Position numbers and translations under genes: made by a program. Shown one piece after another: positions 28,239-36,363 of a stretch of DNA of 45,432 bases. Numbering within the stretch: the first letter of the stretch is position 1; each line of letters opens with the position of its first letter. The stretch lies in contig VGHR01000011.1 in NCBI GenBank assembly GCA_016868205.1, positions 1-45,432 on the forward strand, written 5' to 3'. The notes beneath the pieces were generated by a model. That model worked only from the letters and a program-made list of their open reading frames with translations, ran no database searches and had not been told where the DNA came from. Source of the DNA: Betaproteobacteria bacterium (GTDB lineage: Bacteria; Pseudomonadota; Gammaproteobacteria; Burkholderiales; Burkholderiaceae_C).

Positions 28239-29129
28239 TCAGCGCGAAGCCTCGATGGTGACCGACAGCCGACCGATGCCTTCGATCTCGGCATCAACCC
28301 GGTCACCCACGCTCAAAAAAGTTTTCTTCGGTGCGCCCACACCGGCGGGCGTGCCGGTCAACAGCACATCGCCAGGGTCCAGGGTCATGATGCGCGAGGC
28401 GGTGGCGATCTGCTCGGCAATCGAAAAAATCATCTGGCTTGAGCGGCCGTCCTGCTTGATCTGCCCATTGACCCACAGCTTCAGGCCGATGTCTTGCGGG
28501 TTGGCGATGGGGCTGGCCGGCACCAGTCGCGGCCCGAGCGGACAGCAAGTGTCATTGGCCTTGCCGGCCACCCAATCGAGCTTGTAAAAAGTCTCGGGGG
28601 CGCGGTTGTGGTCACGCGCTGAAAAATCAATGGCCACCGTGTAGGCCGCCACATGGCTCAAGGCGTCCTGCACCGAGACATTGCGCGCCGTCTTGCCGAT
28701 CACGGCTGCCAGCTCGATCTCCCAGTCAAAGGCCTTGGTGCCAATGGGCATGTGCACGGTGGCGCCCGGACCGACCACCGCATTGCGCGGCGGCTTCATG
28801 AAGAAGAACAGGCGCTGGTCTTCCTTTTTGGCATCCGGCATGCCCATCTCGGCCAGGTGGTCAAAGTAGTTGGCGCCCGCGCACAAAACCTTGCCCGGAT
28901 ACTGAAGCGGCGCGAGCACCCGCACTTGATCGGGCGCCCAGCCAGCGCCCGGAGCGCAAGCGGCGGCCAATGCCGGAAGCTTGCGCTCGTGATCAGCCCA
29001 GTGCTCGAACAGGCCCACGACGCTGGCCGAGGGGAGGCCCAGATCGCGCAGCGGGACATAACGGCCCTGGACCTCGAGACAGGCCACCGCAAGGCCCAGA
29101 TGTTCAACCGTTACCAGCGCGTAAGTCAT
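28239..29129 (-). CDS. Fumarylacetoacetate hydrolase (FAH) family protein
   Basis: FAH-family enzymes cleave or decarboxylate 2,4-dioxo or acylpyruvate-type acids using a divalent metal. It has 296 residues. The core shows GANYFDHLAEMG (85-96), FFMKPPRNAVVGPG, metal ligands E137 and E139 (FDWEIELAAVIGK) with D168 (AIDFSARD), and LDPGDVLLTGTPAGVG. I start at MTYALVTVEHLG by homology, although bases just before it are pyrimidine-rich and lack a ribosome-binding site; in-frame ATGs at 29177 and 29207 exist. As first gene of the TRAP operon it probably yields pyruvate or a similar unit from the imported compound. Confidence 0.88.
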   Translation of the reverse strand: MTYALVTVEHLGLAVACLEVQGRYVPLRDLGLPSASVVGLFEHWADHERKLPALAAACAPGAGWAPDQVRVLAPLQYPGKVLCAGANYFDHLAEMGMPDAKKEDQRLFFFMKPPRNAVVGPGATVHMPIGTKAFDWEIELAAVIGKTARNVSVQDALSHVAAYTVAIDFSARDHNRAPETFYKLDWVAGKANDTCCPLGPRLVPASPIANPQDIGLKLWVNGQIKQDGRSSQMIFSIAEQIATASRIMTLDPGDVLLTGTPAGVGAPKKTFLSVGDRVDAEIEGIGRLSVTIEASR

Positions 29130-29198
29130 GGAGGGAGGTGACAAAAAAGGAGAAAAAAGGAGGATATCGAGGACCATTCCGTTGCCACAAAATCTGGC

Positions 29199-29250
29199 TG
29201 TCAACATATATTAGGATTGACGATATAAATTATTTGTGCTGTCATAGAAT
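29199..29250. promoter_or_regulatory. A/T-rich divergent control region between FAH operon and gntR
   Basis: This A/T-rich island (29199-29236 especially) contrasts with the surrounding GC-rich DNA. TGTCAA at 29199-29204 and TTGACG at 29217-29222 form an inverted pair. The first reads as TTGACA (a -35 consensus) on the reverse strand for the FAH operon, though its -10 (CGGAAT) is poor. TAGAAT at 29245-29250 is a possible forward -10 for gntR. A GntR dimer site within this segment is likely but not pinned down. Confidence 0.4.
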
Positions 29251-29298
29251 CCTGTGCATTCCACCCAGCCCCCGCACCCCGCGTCTTTCCTGCTGCCC

Positions 29299-30003
29299 AT
29301 GGCCCTGCACACTGCCGAATTCGACGAGCCCAAAACACTGGCGCGCCAGGCGCACAACCTGCTTCGGCACGACATCCTCAGCGGTGGACTGCAACCCGGC
29401 GAGCGCCTGCGCACCCGCGAGCTGCAGCACCGCTACGGCCTGGGCCTGAGCCCGCTGCGCGAGTCGCTGCAGCGCCTCTCCGCCGAAGGCCTGGTGGTGA
29501 TGGACGAGCAGCGCGGCTTTTCGGTGGCGCCTGTCTCGCGCGCCGAACTCAAGGACCTGACCCTGGCCCGCACCGCACTCGAATCGGCCATGCTGCCGAT
29601 GGCCATTGCCCAGGGCGATGCCGACTGGGAGGCCCTGATCGTGGCAGCCTTTCACCGCCTCAGCCGGACACCCTTGCCCACCGGGCCCGACATGAAAGAG
29701 GCCGCCCGCCTCTGGGAGACGCGTCACCGCGCTTTTCATGAAGCGCTGGTAGCCGGGTGCGGATCACCCTGGCTGATGCGTCTGCACGAGCAAATGGTCG
29801 ATCAGACCGAGCGTTACCGGATGATCCGCTTGCAGCACCTGAGCAAGCGAAAGCCGGCAGCCCGCGATGTACAGGCCGAGCATCAGGCGCTGATGGAATC
29901 GGTTCTGGCGCGCGAGACCCCCAAGGCGATGAGGTTGATGGTGGCCCATCTGCAGGAAACCTACGAGGCGACGGCCAAGTGGCTACCGCAGGAGGACGCA
30001 TGA
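29299..30003 (+). CDS. GntR family transcriptional regulator, FCD subfamily
   Basis: Probable ligand-responsive repressor of the adjoining catabolic genes. It has 234 residues. The N-terminal winged helix (about 10-75) contains LRHDILSGGLQPGERLRTRELQHRYGLGLSPLRESLQRLSAEGLV, and a helical FCD ligand domain follows (ELKDLTLARTALES, HRAFHEALVAGCGSPWLMRLHEQM, HQALMESVLARE). I use ATG 29299; GTG 29254 in frame is an alternative. Neither has a good ribosome-binding site. Its stop overlaps the next start (ATGA). It is divergent from the FAH-TRAP operon. Confidence 0.9.
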   Translation: MALHTAEFDEPKTLARQAHNLLRHDILSGGLQPGERLRTRELQHRYGLGLSPLRESLQRLSAEGLVVMDEQRGFSVAPVSRAELKDLTLARTALESAMLPMAIAQGDADWEALIVAAFHRLSRTPLPTGPDMKEAARLWETRHRAFHEALVAGCGSPWLMRLHEQMVDQTERYRMIRLQHLSKRKPAARDVQAEHQALMESVLARETPKAMRLMVAHLQETYEATAKWLPQEDA

Positions 30004-30341
30004 TCATCCGGTCAGCCTATCTCGAAGGCACGGTCGCATCGGCCGAGCGCGAAGCCTTCGATGCACACATGAGCGGGCCGGTCCTGGCCGCCATTGCCAC
30101 CTATCCCGGCCTGCGTCAGGTGCGACTGCGCAAGCTCGCGCTGGCCGATGCGGGCGCCCCGCCGATCTACATGGTGTTCGACCTTTACTTCGACAGCTTA
30201 CAGGCCATGGACGCGGCCCTGGCCAGCCCCACTCGGCAGGCGGTGCGTGATCTCATTGCCCAGGGCATGACCCCCTTCCAGGGCCGGGTCTATCACTTGG
30301 TGTTCAGCGAAGAAGGCGGTTTGCTCGCTAGCCCGGCATGA
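30000..30341 (+). CDS. EthD-like small dimeric alpha/beta-barrel protein
   Basis: 113 residues, starting MIIRSAYLEGTVASAEREAFDAHMSGPVLAAIATYPGLRQVR. The pattern is that of ferredoxin-like dimeric EthD/mono-oxygenase-fold proteins: a beta strand, a helix with a conserved His (AHM), then YMVFDLYFDSLQAMDAALASP. The enzymatic role is unknown; relatives degrade or isomerise pathway intermediates, or only support oxidases. AGGAGG, a perfect ribosome-binding site, precedes the ATG. It overlaps gntR upstream and the epimerase gene downstream, each by ATGA, so all three are translationally linked. Confidence 0.75.
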   Translation: MIIRSAYLEGTVASAEREAFDAHMSGPVLAAIATYPGLRQVRLRKLALADAGAPPIYMVFDLYFDSLQAMDAALASPTRQAVRDLIAQGMTPFQGRVYHLVFSEEGGLLASPA

Positions 30342-31318
30342 GCACGCTGATCACCGGCGCCGGTCTGATCGGCTGCCAGACCGCCGCCCTGTTGGCGGCC
30401 CGGGGCGAGAAAGTGGTCTTGCTGGACAAGGCACCGCAAGCGCAGCACATCGCCTCGGTCCTGCCCCTGGAGGCGGTGCGGATCGAGACCGGCGACATCA
30501 GCGATCGCCGGGCTCTGATCGCCACCCTCGAGCGCCATGAGGTGCAGCAGGTGGTGCACACCGCCGCCGCGCTGAGCATGGCCATACGGCGCGAGCCAGC
30601 GCTAGCCGCAGATGTCAATTTCATGGGCACCGTCCATGTGCTGGAGGCCGCGCGCCTGCTGGGCCTGCGGCGCGTGGTGTGTGCATCGTCCACCACGGTC
30701 TATTACCCGATCTTCCAGCGCGCGCCGACCGCCCCGCTGAACGAGGACTTTGCCTTCCATACAGTGAGCGAACGGCCGAGCAGACTATATGCCGCCAGCA
30801 AGCTCGCCGGTGAGTTTTTTGCGCAGCACTATGCGCAGACCTTCGACCTGAGCATCGCGGTGCTGCGCTACAGCGCGGTGCTTGGCCTGTGGGCCGGCCC
30901 CAACCACTCCGTACCCGGCCGCCTGATGGCTCAACTGCTTGGTCAGGGCGCGGGTGAGGGACCGGTGCACATCAGCGACCCCCTGCTGATGTGGCGCGGC
31001 GGCGAAGACTTCATTGACGCGCGCGAAGTTGCGCGCGCCAATGTGGCCGCCCTCGATGCGCCGGCCCTGCCCTCCTGCGTATACACCATCGCCAGCGGCC
31101 GCATGGCCCGTTTTGACGACTTTATCGAGGCGGCGCGGCAACTGCAACCCGGCCGGCCGATCGGCCACGCCCCCCTGCCCGAGACCGGCTTTGCCGGCTT
31201 CGCCCACCCCCGCGACCTGCCCTTTGACATCAGCCGTGCCAAGGCCGAGCTTGACTTTGAAGCACAGCATGACCTGCTGGAGTCGCTGCGGACGGCGCAG
31301 CGGTGGGTGAGGACTTGA
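30338..31318 (+). CDS. NAD-dependent epimerase/dehydratase family protein
   Basis: Extended SDR, 326 residues. The nucleotide loop is TGAGLIG (6-12), D30 at the second strand end fits NAD, and the active site has S117/S118 with Y151-x3-K155 (RLYAASKLAG). Extended-SDR features such as NFMGTVHVLEAAR, VLRYSAVLG and a C-terminal substrate region (GGEDFIDAREVARANVAAL) are present. Related enzymes act on sugars, uronates or 3-hydroxy acids; the substrate is not determined. It is the last gene of the regulator operon, with an ATGA overlap. It ends 20 bases before the converging waaF-like gene. Confidence 0.88.
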   Translation: MSTLITGAGLIGCQTAALLAARGEKVVLLDKAPQAQHIASVLPLEAVRIETGDISDRRALIATLERHEVQQVVHTAAALSMAIRREPALAADVNFMGTVHVLEAARLLGLRRVVCASSTTVYYPIFQRAPTAPLNEDFAFHTVSERPSRLYAASKLAGEFFAQHYAQTFDLSIAVLRYSAVLGLWAGPNHSVPGRLMAQLLGQGAGEGPVHISDPLLMWRGGEDFIDAREVARANVAALDAPALPSCVYTIASGRMARFDDFIEAARQLQPGRPIGHAPLPETGFAGFAHPRDLPFDISRAKAELDFEAQHDLLESLRTAQRWVRT

Positions 31319-31338
31319 GACGCAGTGCGTCTGCGGCC

Positions 31339-32343
31339 TCAGGGTGCCGATAGCAGCGCCAGGCTCGCCCGCACCCGCTGCGCACTCACATCCACCAGAC
31401 ACCGCGTGTGCCCCAGCGGGCATTCGCGCTCAAAGCAGGGCGCGCAATCGAGCGGGGGCTGATAGCTGGCATCGCGCTTGAGCCAGATCACTTGGGCCCG
31501 ATCGCTCAAGGGTGGGGTGTGCTCGGGGCTGGAGGAGCCAAACACCGCCACCTGCGCCACGCCCAGACCGGCGGCCACATGCATCAGGCCCGAGTCGTTG
31601 CTGACCACCGCACGGGCCGAGGCGATCAGGCCGATGGCCTCATGCAGCGAGGTCTGGCCGGCCAGGTTGCGCACCCGGGGCGCTGCTGCCACGATCTCCT
31701 CGCACAAGGCCCGCTCCTTGGCCGAACCGAGCACGAGCACCGGCGCATCGACCAAGGCCGCGAGGGCCGCGAAATGCCGCGACGGCCAGCGTTTGGCTGG
31801 CCCGTATTCAGCACCGGGCGCAAAGACCAGATAGTCGCCCGCGCTCAGCCCCTGCTGCGCCAAGATGCGCTCCTGCTCAGCCACGGGCCAGCGCAGCTGC
31901 GGCCGGTCCTGGGCCCCATCCGGCTCACCGCTTAAAGCTGAATACAGCGCCACCATAGGCGGCCGCTTGGCCTTGGGCGGATTCTTCAGCCGATGCGTGA
32001 GCAGGCCCACCCGCGCCTCGCCGAGGTAGCCGACCCGTTGGGGTATGCCGGCCCACAGAGGCACCAGCGCACTTTTGAGTGAATTGGGCAAGACATAGGC
32101 CGTCTCAAAGCGGCCCTGCAACTGCCGTGCAATCTGCCGCCGGGCGCGCCACTGCAAGCCGCCATGCGCAAAAGGCACCTCAATGATCTCGGTCACCTGA
32201 GGCATGGCCCGGTACACCGGCGCCACCCAGGGCAGGGCGGCCACGCTCAGGCGCTCACCGCGCGCATGCAGGCGGCGCAGCAGCGGCTCGGTCATGACCG
32301 CATCACCGATCCACTGCGGGGCGATGATGAGCGAGGCGCTCAT
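31339..32343 (-). CDS. waaF: Lipopolysaccharide heptosyltransferase II (glycosyltransferase family 9)
   Basis: Adds the second heptose to the LPS inner core from ADP-heptose, at the inner face of the inner membrane. It has 334 residues. GT9 features are SLIIAPQWIGDAVMTEPLLRRL at the N-terminus, VFAPGAEYGPAKRWPSRHFAALA for the donor phosphate, and VSNDSGLMHVAAGLGVAQVAVFGSSSPEHTPP. The C-terminal CAPCFERECPLGHTRCL is typical of WaaF. The start at 32343 follows homology; the open frame to 32496 covers the next gene. It lies downstream of the zinc-finger gene and ilvE on the same strand. Confidence 0.9.
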   Translation of the reverse strand: MSASLIIAPQWIGDAVMTEPLLRRLHARGERLSVAALPWVAPVYRAMPQVTEIIEVPFAHGGLQWRARRQIARQLQGRFETAYVLPNSLKSALVPLWAGIPQRVGYLGEARVGLLTHRLKNPPKAKRPPMVALYSALSGEPDGAQDRPQLRWPVAEQERILAQQGLSAGDYLVFAPGAEYGPAKRWPSRHFAALAALVDAPVLVLGSAKERALCEEIVAAAPRVRNLAGQTSLHEAIGLIASARAVVSNDSGLMHVAAGLGVAQVAVFGSSSPEHTPPLSDRAQVIWLKRDASYQPPLDCAPCFERECPLGHTRCLVDVSAQRVRASLALLSAP

Positions 32344-32378
32344 GACATTGGAGCGGCTGGCAAACCAACGCAGCCGGC

Positions 32379-32591
32379 TCAATGCCCAGCGTGAAAATGC
32401 TCGCCGTCCTTGAGTTGGTAGACCGTGCCGCAGTAAGGGCAGCGGGCCGAGCCGGTTTCGGCAACATTCAGATAGACGCGCGGATGGCCGCTCCACAGCG
32501 CCATGGCCGGATTGGGGCAGAACACGCCGCCCTGGGCATTGAGGTCGCTGGCCAACAACTCCACCACCCGCCCTTGTTCCTTGACTTGCAT
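32379..32591 (-). CDS. Zinc-finger domain-containing protein, 70 aa
   Basis: Small protein of the zf-CHCC family, related to the mitochondrial complex I subunit NDUFS6. Conserved ligands are C25 (GGVFCPNP), H36 (WSGHPRVYL), C51 and C54 (RCPYCGTVY). It lies 38 bases downstream of ilvE and 35 upstream of waaF on the same strand, an arrangement common in Burkholderiales. The exact function in bacteria is unknown. Confidence 0.88.
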   Translation of the reverse strand: MQVKEQGRVVELLASDLNAQGGVFCPNPAMALWSGHPRVYLNVAETGSARCPYCGTVYQLKDGEHFHAGH

Positions 32592-32629
32592 GAGGATGCC
32601 CCCGCCTTAAGTTGAGTCTGCGGCGATGC

Positions 32630-33568
32630 TCAGACCGGGGTCAGCCAGGCCGCGTACTTGGGATTGCGGCCACCCACGATGTCGAAGAATGCCGCCTGAA
32701 TTTTCTCGGTGATCGGTCCACGGCTGCCCGCGCCGATCTGCACGCGGTCGAGCTCGCGGATGGGCGTGACCTCGGCAGCGGTACCGGTAAAAAAAGCCTC
32801 GTCGCAAATGTAGATTTCATCGCGGGTGATGCGCTTTTGCACCAACTCGATGCCCAGATCTTTGCAGATATGAAAGATGGTGTTGCGGGTGATGCCGTTG
32901 AGCGCACCGGCTGACAGATCGGGGGTGTAAACCACGCCGTCCTTGATGACGAAAATGTTTTCGCCCGCCCCTTCGCTAACAAAACCCGAGGCATCCAGCA
33001 GCAAGGCCTCGTCATAGCCCTCATCCAGAGCCTCCATATTGGCCAGAATGGAATTGGTGTAATTGCTCACCGCCTTGGCCTGGGTCATGGTGATGTTGAC
33101 ATGATGACGGGTGTAGCTGGAGGTCTTGACCCGAATGCCGCGCTTGAGCCCCTCCTCACCGAGGTAAGCGCCCCAGGCCCAGGCCGCCACCATGATGTGG
33201 ATTTTGTTGCCCTTGGGCGAGACGCCCAGCTTTTGCGAACCGATCCAGGTCAGGGGACGCAGGTAGCAGCTCTCGAGTTTGTTTTCACGCACCACATCGA
33301 CTTGCGCCTGCATCACCGCTTCAAGGCTGAAGGGGATGTTCATGCGCAGGATCTTGGCGCTGTTGAACAGACGCTGGGTGTGCTCCTTGAGGCGGTAAAT
33401 CGCCGTGCCCTGGGAGGTCTTGTAGGCGCGCACGCCTTCAAAGGCGCCGCAGCCGTAGTGCAGGGTGTGCGAAAGCACATGGATCTTGGCATCGCGCCAC
33501 TCGACCATCTGGCCATCCATCCAGATTTTGCCGTCGCGGTCGTCCATAGGGGCTGGAAGGGTAGCCAT
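32630..33568 (-). CDS. ilvE: Branched-chain amino acid aminotransferase
   Basis: PLP enzyme for the last step of leucine, isoleucine and valine synthesis. It has 312 residues of the fold-type IV group. MDGQMVEWRDAKIHVLSHTLHYGCGAFEGVRAY is the N-terminal signature. K165 (ITMTQAKAVSNYTNS) is the probable PLP lysine. SEGAGENIFVIKDG and TGTAAEVTPIRELD complete the site. ATG 33568 has AAGGA upstream at proper distance, so the frame extension to 33640 is not used. Length is as in other proteobacterial IlvE. Confidence 0.95.
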   Translation of the reverse strand: MATLPAPMDDRDGKIWMDGQMVEWRDAKIHVLSHTLHYGCGAFEGVRAYKTSQGTAIYRLKEHTQRLFNSAKILRMNIPFSLEAVMQAQVDVVRENKLESCYLRPLTWIGSQKLGVSPKGNKIHIMVAAWAWGAYLGEEGLKRGIRVKTSSYTRHHVNITMTQAKAVSNYTNSILANMEALDEGYDEALLLDASGFVSEGAGENIFVIKDGVVYTPDLSAGALNGITRNTIFHICKDLGIELVQKRITRDEIYICDEAFFTGTAAEVTPIRELDRVQIGAGSRGPITEKIQAAFFDIVGGRNPKYAAWLTPV

Positions 33569-33717
33569 GAGTGATGTCCTTTTTTGCTGTCGAATATTGG
33601 GTTGGCAGCGCCTATGCGAGGGCGCCGCCGGATCGAGCATTTTAGGGGTGCGGGTGGGGGCCCACGGACACGGGGCCGGTGTTGCGCGGGGTGCAGTTGG
33701 GGAGAGGGCAGGGCGCC

Positions 33718-34896
33718 CTAGGCGCTCAAGGCTTTGATCTGGTCCACTGAGTAGCCCAGTTCGGTCAAGATCGCCTGATTGTGCTCACCCAGTCGCGGCG
33801 GCGATAAGCGCAAGCCCGGCCTGCGCCCGTCCAGCGTGATCGGCAGCAGAGCCGTCAGCGTATCTCGGCCGTCTGGCAACTGCATGGGCGCCAGGCCGCC
33901 GGTGGCCAGGAGATGCGGATCCTGCAGCAAATCCTGCGGCCGGGTGATGGGCGCGAAGGGCAGGCCCCGGGACTCGAAGATGCGGCCGAGTTCGGCCGCA
34001 GAAAAGTCGGCCAGGCGCTGGCGCAGCACGGGCATCAACCAATCACGCTGTCGCACCCTGTCGTTATTGCTGGCTAAGCGCGCGTCGGCCTGGAGGTCGG
34101 CAAAGTCAAACGCCTCGCAAAAACTTTTCCAGGCGCTGTCGGTGACCACCGCCAGAAAAATCTGCTCTTCAGCCCGGACCTTAAAGACATCGTAAATTCC
34201 CCAGGCCGGGATGCGGGCCGGCATGGGGGCGGCCGGCTGACCCGTCACGGCGTACTGCATGATGTGCTGCGCCACCAGCAGCACATTGTTCTCAAAGAGC
34301 GCGCTCTGCACCTCCTGGCCCAGGCCCGTCCGCTGGCGATCGGCCAAGGCCGCCATGGCCCCCATGGCGCCGAACATGCCGCCCATGATGTCGTTGATGC
34401 TGGTGCCGGCGCGCAGCGGATCCCCGGGCCGGCCGGTCATGTAGGCCAGACCGCCCATCATCTGCACCACTTCATCCAGCGCCGTGCGATGTTCATAGGG
34501 GCCGGGCAGGAAACCTTTGAGGCTGACATAAATCAGCCTCGGGTTGAGCCGCTTCAAACGGGCATAGTCCAGGCCCAGCTTGTCCATAGTGCCAGGCTTG
34601 AAGTTTTCAATCAGGATGTCGGCACCGGTGACCAGACGCAACACCGCCTCGATCCCGGCCTGACTTTGCAGATCGAGCGCCAGGCTTTTCTTGTTGCGGT
34701 TGAACATCGCAAAAAAACCGGCCCCCGAACCCAGCAGGTAGCGCGTGGCATCGCCCTTGCGACCCTGGCCGATGGCTTCGACCTTGATGACCTCGGCGCC
34801 CAGGTCAGCCAACATCATGCCGCAGGTCGGCCCCATCACCATGTGGGTGAACTCAAGAACCCGCAAGCCAGCATAGGGCAGGGGGGATTGACTCAT
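33718..34896 (-). CDS. CaiB/BaiF family CoA-transferase
   Basis: Class III CoA-transferase that moves CoA between carboxylic acids. It has 392 residues, the usual length. The N-terminus LRVLEFTHMVMGPTCGMMLADLGAEVIKVE is a family hallmark. D169 in SINDIMGGMFGA matches the catalytic aspartate of formyl-CoA transferase. FNRNKKSLALDL and PGTMDKLGLDYARLKRLNPRLIYVSLKGF are also typical. Substrates cannot be told from sequence. Its ATG overlaps the stop of the upstream membrane-protein gene (ATGA), so the two are translationally linked. Confidence 0.92.
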   Translation of the reverse strand: MSQSPLPYAGLRVLEFTHMVMGPTCGMMLADLGAEVIKVEAIGQGRKGDATRYLLGSGAGFFAMFNRNKKSLALDLQSQAGIEAVLRLVTGADILIENFKPGTMDKLGLDYARLKRLNPRLIYVSLKGFLPGPYEHRTALDEVVQMMGGLAYMTGRPGDPLRAGTSINDIMGGMFGAMGAMAALADRQRTGLGQEVQSALFENNVLLVAQHIMQYAVTGQPAAPMPARIPAWGIYDVFKVRAEEQIFLAVVTDSAWKSFCEAFDFADLQADARLASNNDRVRQRDWLMPVLRQRLADFSAAELGRIFESRGLPFAPITRPQDLLQDPHLLATGGLAPMQLPDGRDTLTALLPITLDGRRPGLRLSPPRLGEHNQAILTELGYSVDQIKALSA

Positions 34897-35339
34897 ACAG
34901 AGGCGGCGTCCGGCTTTTGGGCCGCCGTGGCTTCAGCGTTGTCGAGCTCGGGCGGCGGTCTGTGCATGATGTGGCTTCGAAGGCGACCCGCCTCGAAGGT
35001 GCATTCGACCCAGGACTGGCTCGGGTCGGTCCAGCGGAACACCTCCGGCTGCGCGTCGCGCTCAGTTTGCAACTGCCCGAGCGAACGCGTCATAGCGATC
35101 ACATGCATCAGCGTCATCCCCGGCTTGAGCTTGGCGTTGAGCATCACTGCGCTATCGAGGTAGCCGACCGGGCGCTGCGCAGCGCGGCGCAAGACATGCA
35201 TCAGGCGGGTAAAGTGCAGCAGCACCCACATCACGAGCAGGCCACCGGCCGTGGCCAGGCCCATCCAACCGTAATAGCGGTAGCCCAAAATCAGCACCGT
35301 CAGGGCCAGGGCCGGAACCACAATGCGTTGCAAGCTCAT
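34893..35339 (-). CDS. Hypothetical small membrane protein
   Basis: 148 residues of unknown function. Two hydrophobic segments near the N-terminus (IVVPALALTVLILGYRYY; GLATAGGLLVMWVLLHFT) are followed by a soluble part with LMHVLRRAAQRPVGYLDSAVMLNAKLKPGMTLMHVI and a C-terminal acidic tail. The well-formed soluble domain suggests a real gene, possibly anchored facing the cytoplasm. I start at ATG 35339 because the hydrophobic segment follows at once. No ribosome-binding site is clear. It is coupled to the CoA-transferase by ATGA and divergent from the alpha/beta hydrolase. Confidence 0.75.
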   Translation of the reverse strand: MSLQRIVVPALALTVLILGYRYYGWMGLATAGGLLVMWVLLHFTRLMHVLRRAAQRPVGYLDSAVMLNAKLKPGMTLMHVIAMTRSLGQLQTERDAQPEVFRWTDPSQSWVECTFEAGRLRSHIMHRPPPELDNAEATAAQKPDAASV

Positions 35340-35391
35340 GGCGCGATTGTCGCAGTGCCGCCCAAGAGTATCCTCTACGCCGCAATCCCCC

Positions 35392-36363
35392 ATGAGCAAC
35401 GCCCGACTCCAGCAAGCGATCACCGCCGTATTGGCGGCCCTGGCCGTAGGCTGGGCCTTGTACTGGCTGGGACAGGAGGGCCAGCGATCCCTGGCGCTGT
35501 GGGCGGCACTGGTTCCGTTGGTGCACGCGCCCTTTCTGGCCCTGGAGCTGATCTGGGCGGGCTGTGCGGCCCGTCAGGGGCCGGCCCGGCTGGAAAAAGG
35601 CGGGCCGGCAAACGCGACCGAACCCCTGCCGAGCCTGGGACAGTGGGTCCGTGCCTGGGCGCGAGAGACGGTCGAAGGGATTCGGGTGTTTGGCTGGCAA
35701 CAACCCTGGGCCCACCAGTGGCAGGCCGATCATCTGCCCGGGGAGGGCCGGCGTGGCGTGTTGCTGGTGCATGGTTATCTGTGCAACCGCGGCTTCTGGA
35801 ACCCCTGGATGCGACGCCTGGCCCAGGCAGGCATTCCCTTCGTCGCCGTCTCTTTGGGCCCGCCCCGCGCCGGCCTTGATGAGCAGATGCGCGGCCTCGA
35901 TGCCGCCTGGCAGCGCCTGAAGGCAAGCACCGGCATGACGCCGCTGATGGTCGGGCACAGTATGGGCGGTCTGTTGATCCGTCGCTGGCTGTCGATGCAG
36001 CCCACTGACTTTGCCGTGCAGCAAGAAGTGATCACCCTGGGCTCGCCCCACCACGGCACCGCCCTGGCCCGCCTGGGACGGTCACAAGCGGCCCGGCAGA
36101 TGCGTGTGCAAAGCCCGCTCCTGCAAGAGATCATGCGCTGTGAAACCGAAAGTCGCCTGCAACGATTCACCTGTTACTGGAGCGTCTGCGACAATGTGGT
36201 GTTCCCGGCCAGCCACGCCACCCTGAGTGGGGCGCGCAATATCCATGTGCCGGCCAGAGCGCATATCGATCTGAGCCGATCCCCCCAGGTTCTCGCCGAT
36301 GTACTGGCCCGCCTCGGCGGCGAAGGGTGTCCGGGCAAGTCAGCGCAGCGCGCGCAAGTCTAG
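35392..36363 (+). CDS. Alpha/beta hydrolase with N-terminal membrane segments
   Basis: Probable esterase or lipase, 323 residues. Two hydrophobic segments (about 10-27 and 35-58) suggest inner-membrane anchoring. The hydrolase domain begins with GVLLVHGYLCNRGFWNPWM (oxyanion HG) and has nucleophile S190 in VGHSMGG, then ITLGSPHHGT, as in lipases and PGAP1-like enzymes. A late histidine (PARAHIDL) may complete the triad. A TATCCT hexamer at 35369-35374 gives a possible -10 and a very short leader. The TAG stop overlaps the stop of the converging DMT gene (shared CTAG). Confidence 0.87.
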   Translation: MSNARLQQAITAVLAALAVGWALYWLGQEGQRSLALWAALVPLVHAPFLALELIWAGCAARQGPARLEKGGPANATEPLPSLGQWVRAWARETVEGIRVFGWQQPWAHQWQADHLPGEGRRGVLLVHGYLCNRGFWNPWMRRLAQAGIPFVAVSLGPPRAGLDEQMRGLDAAWQRLKASTGMTPLMVGHSMGGLLIRRWLSMQPTDFAVQQEVITLGSPHHGTALARLGRSQAARQMRVQSPLLQEIMRCETESRLQRFTCYWSVCDNVVFPASHATLSGARNIHVPARAHIDLSRSPQVLADVLARLGGEGCPGKSAQRAQV

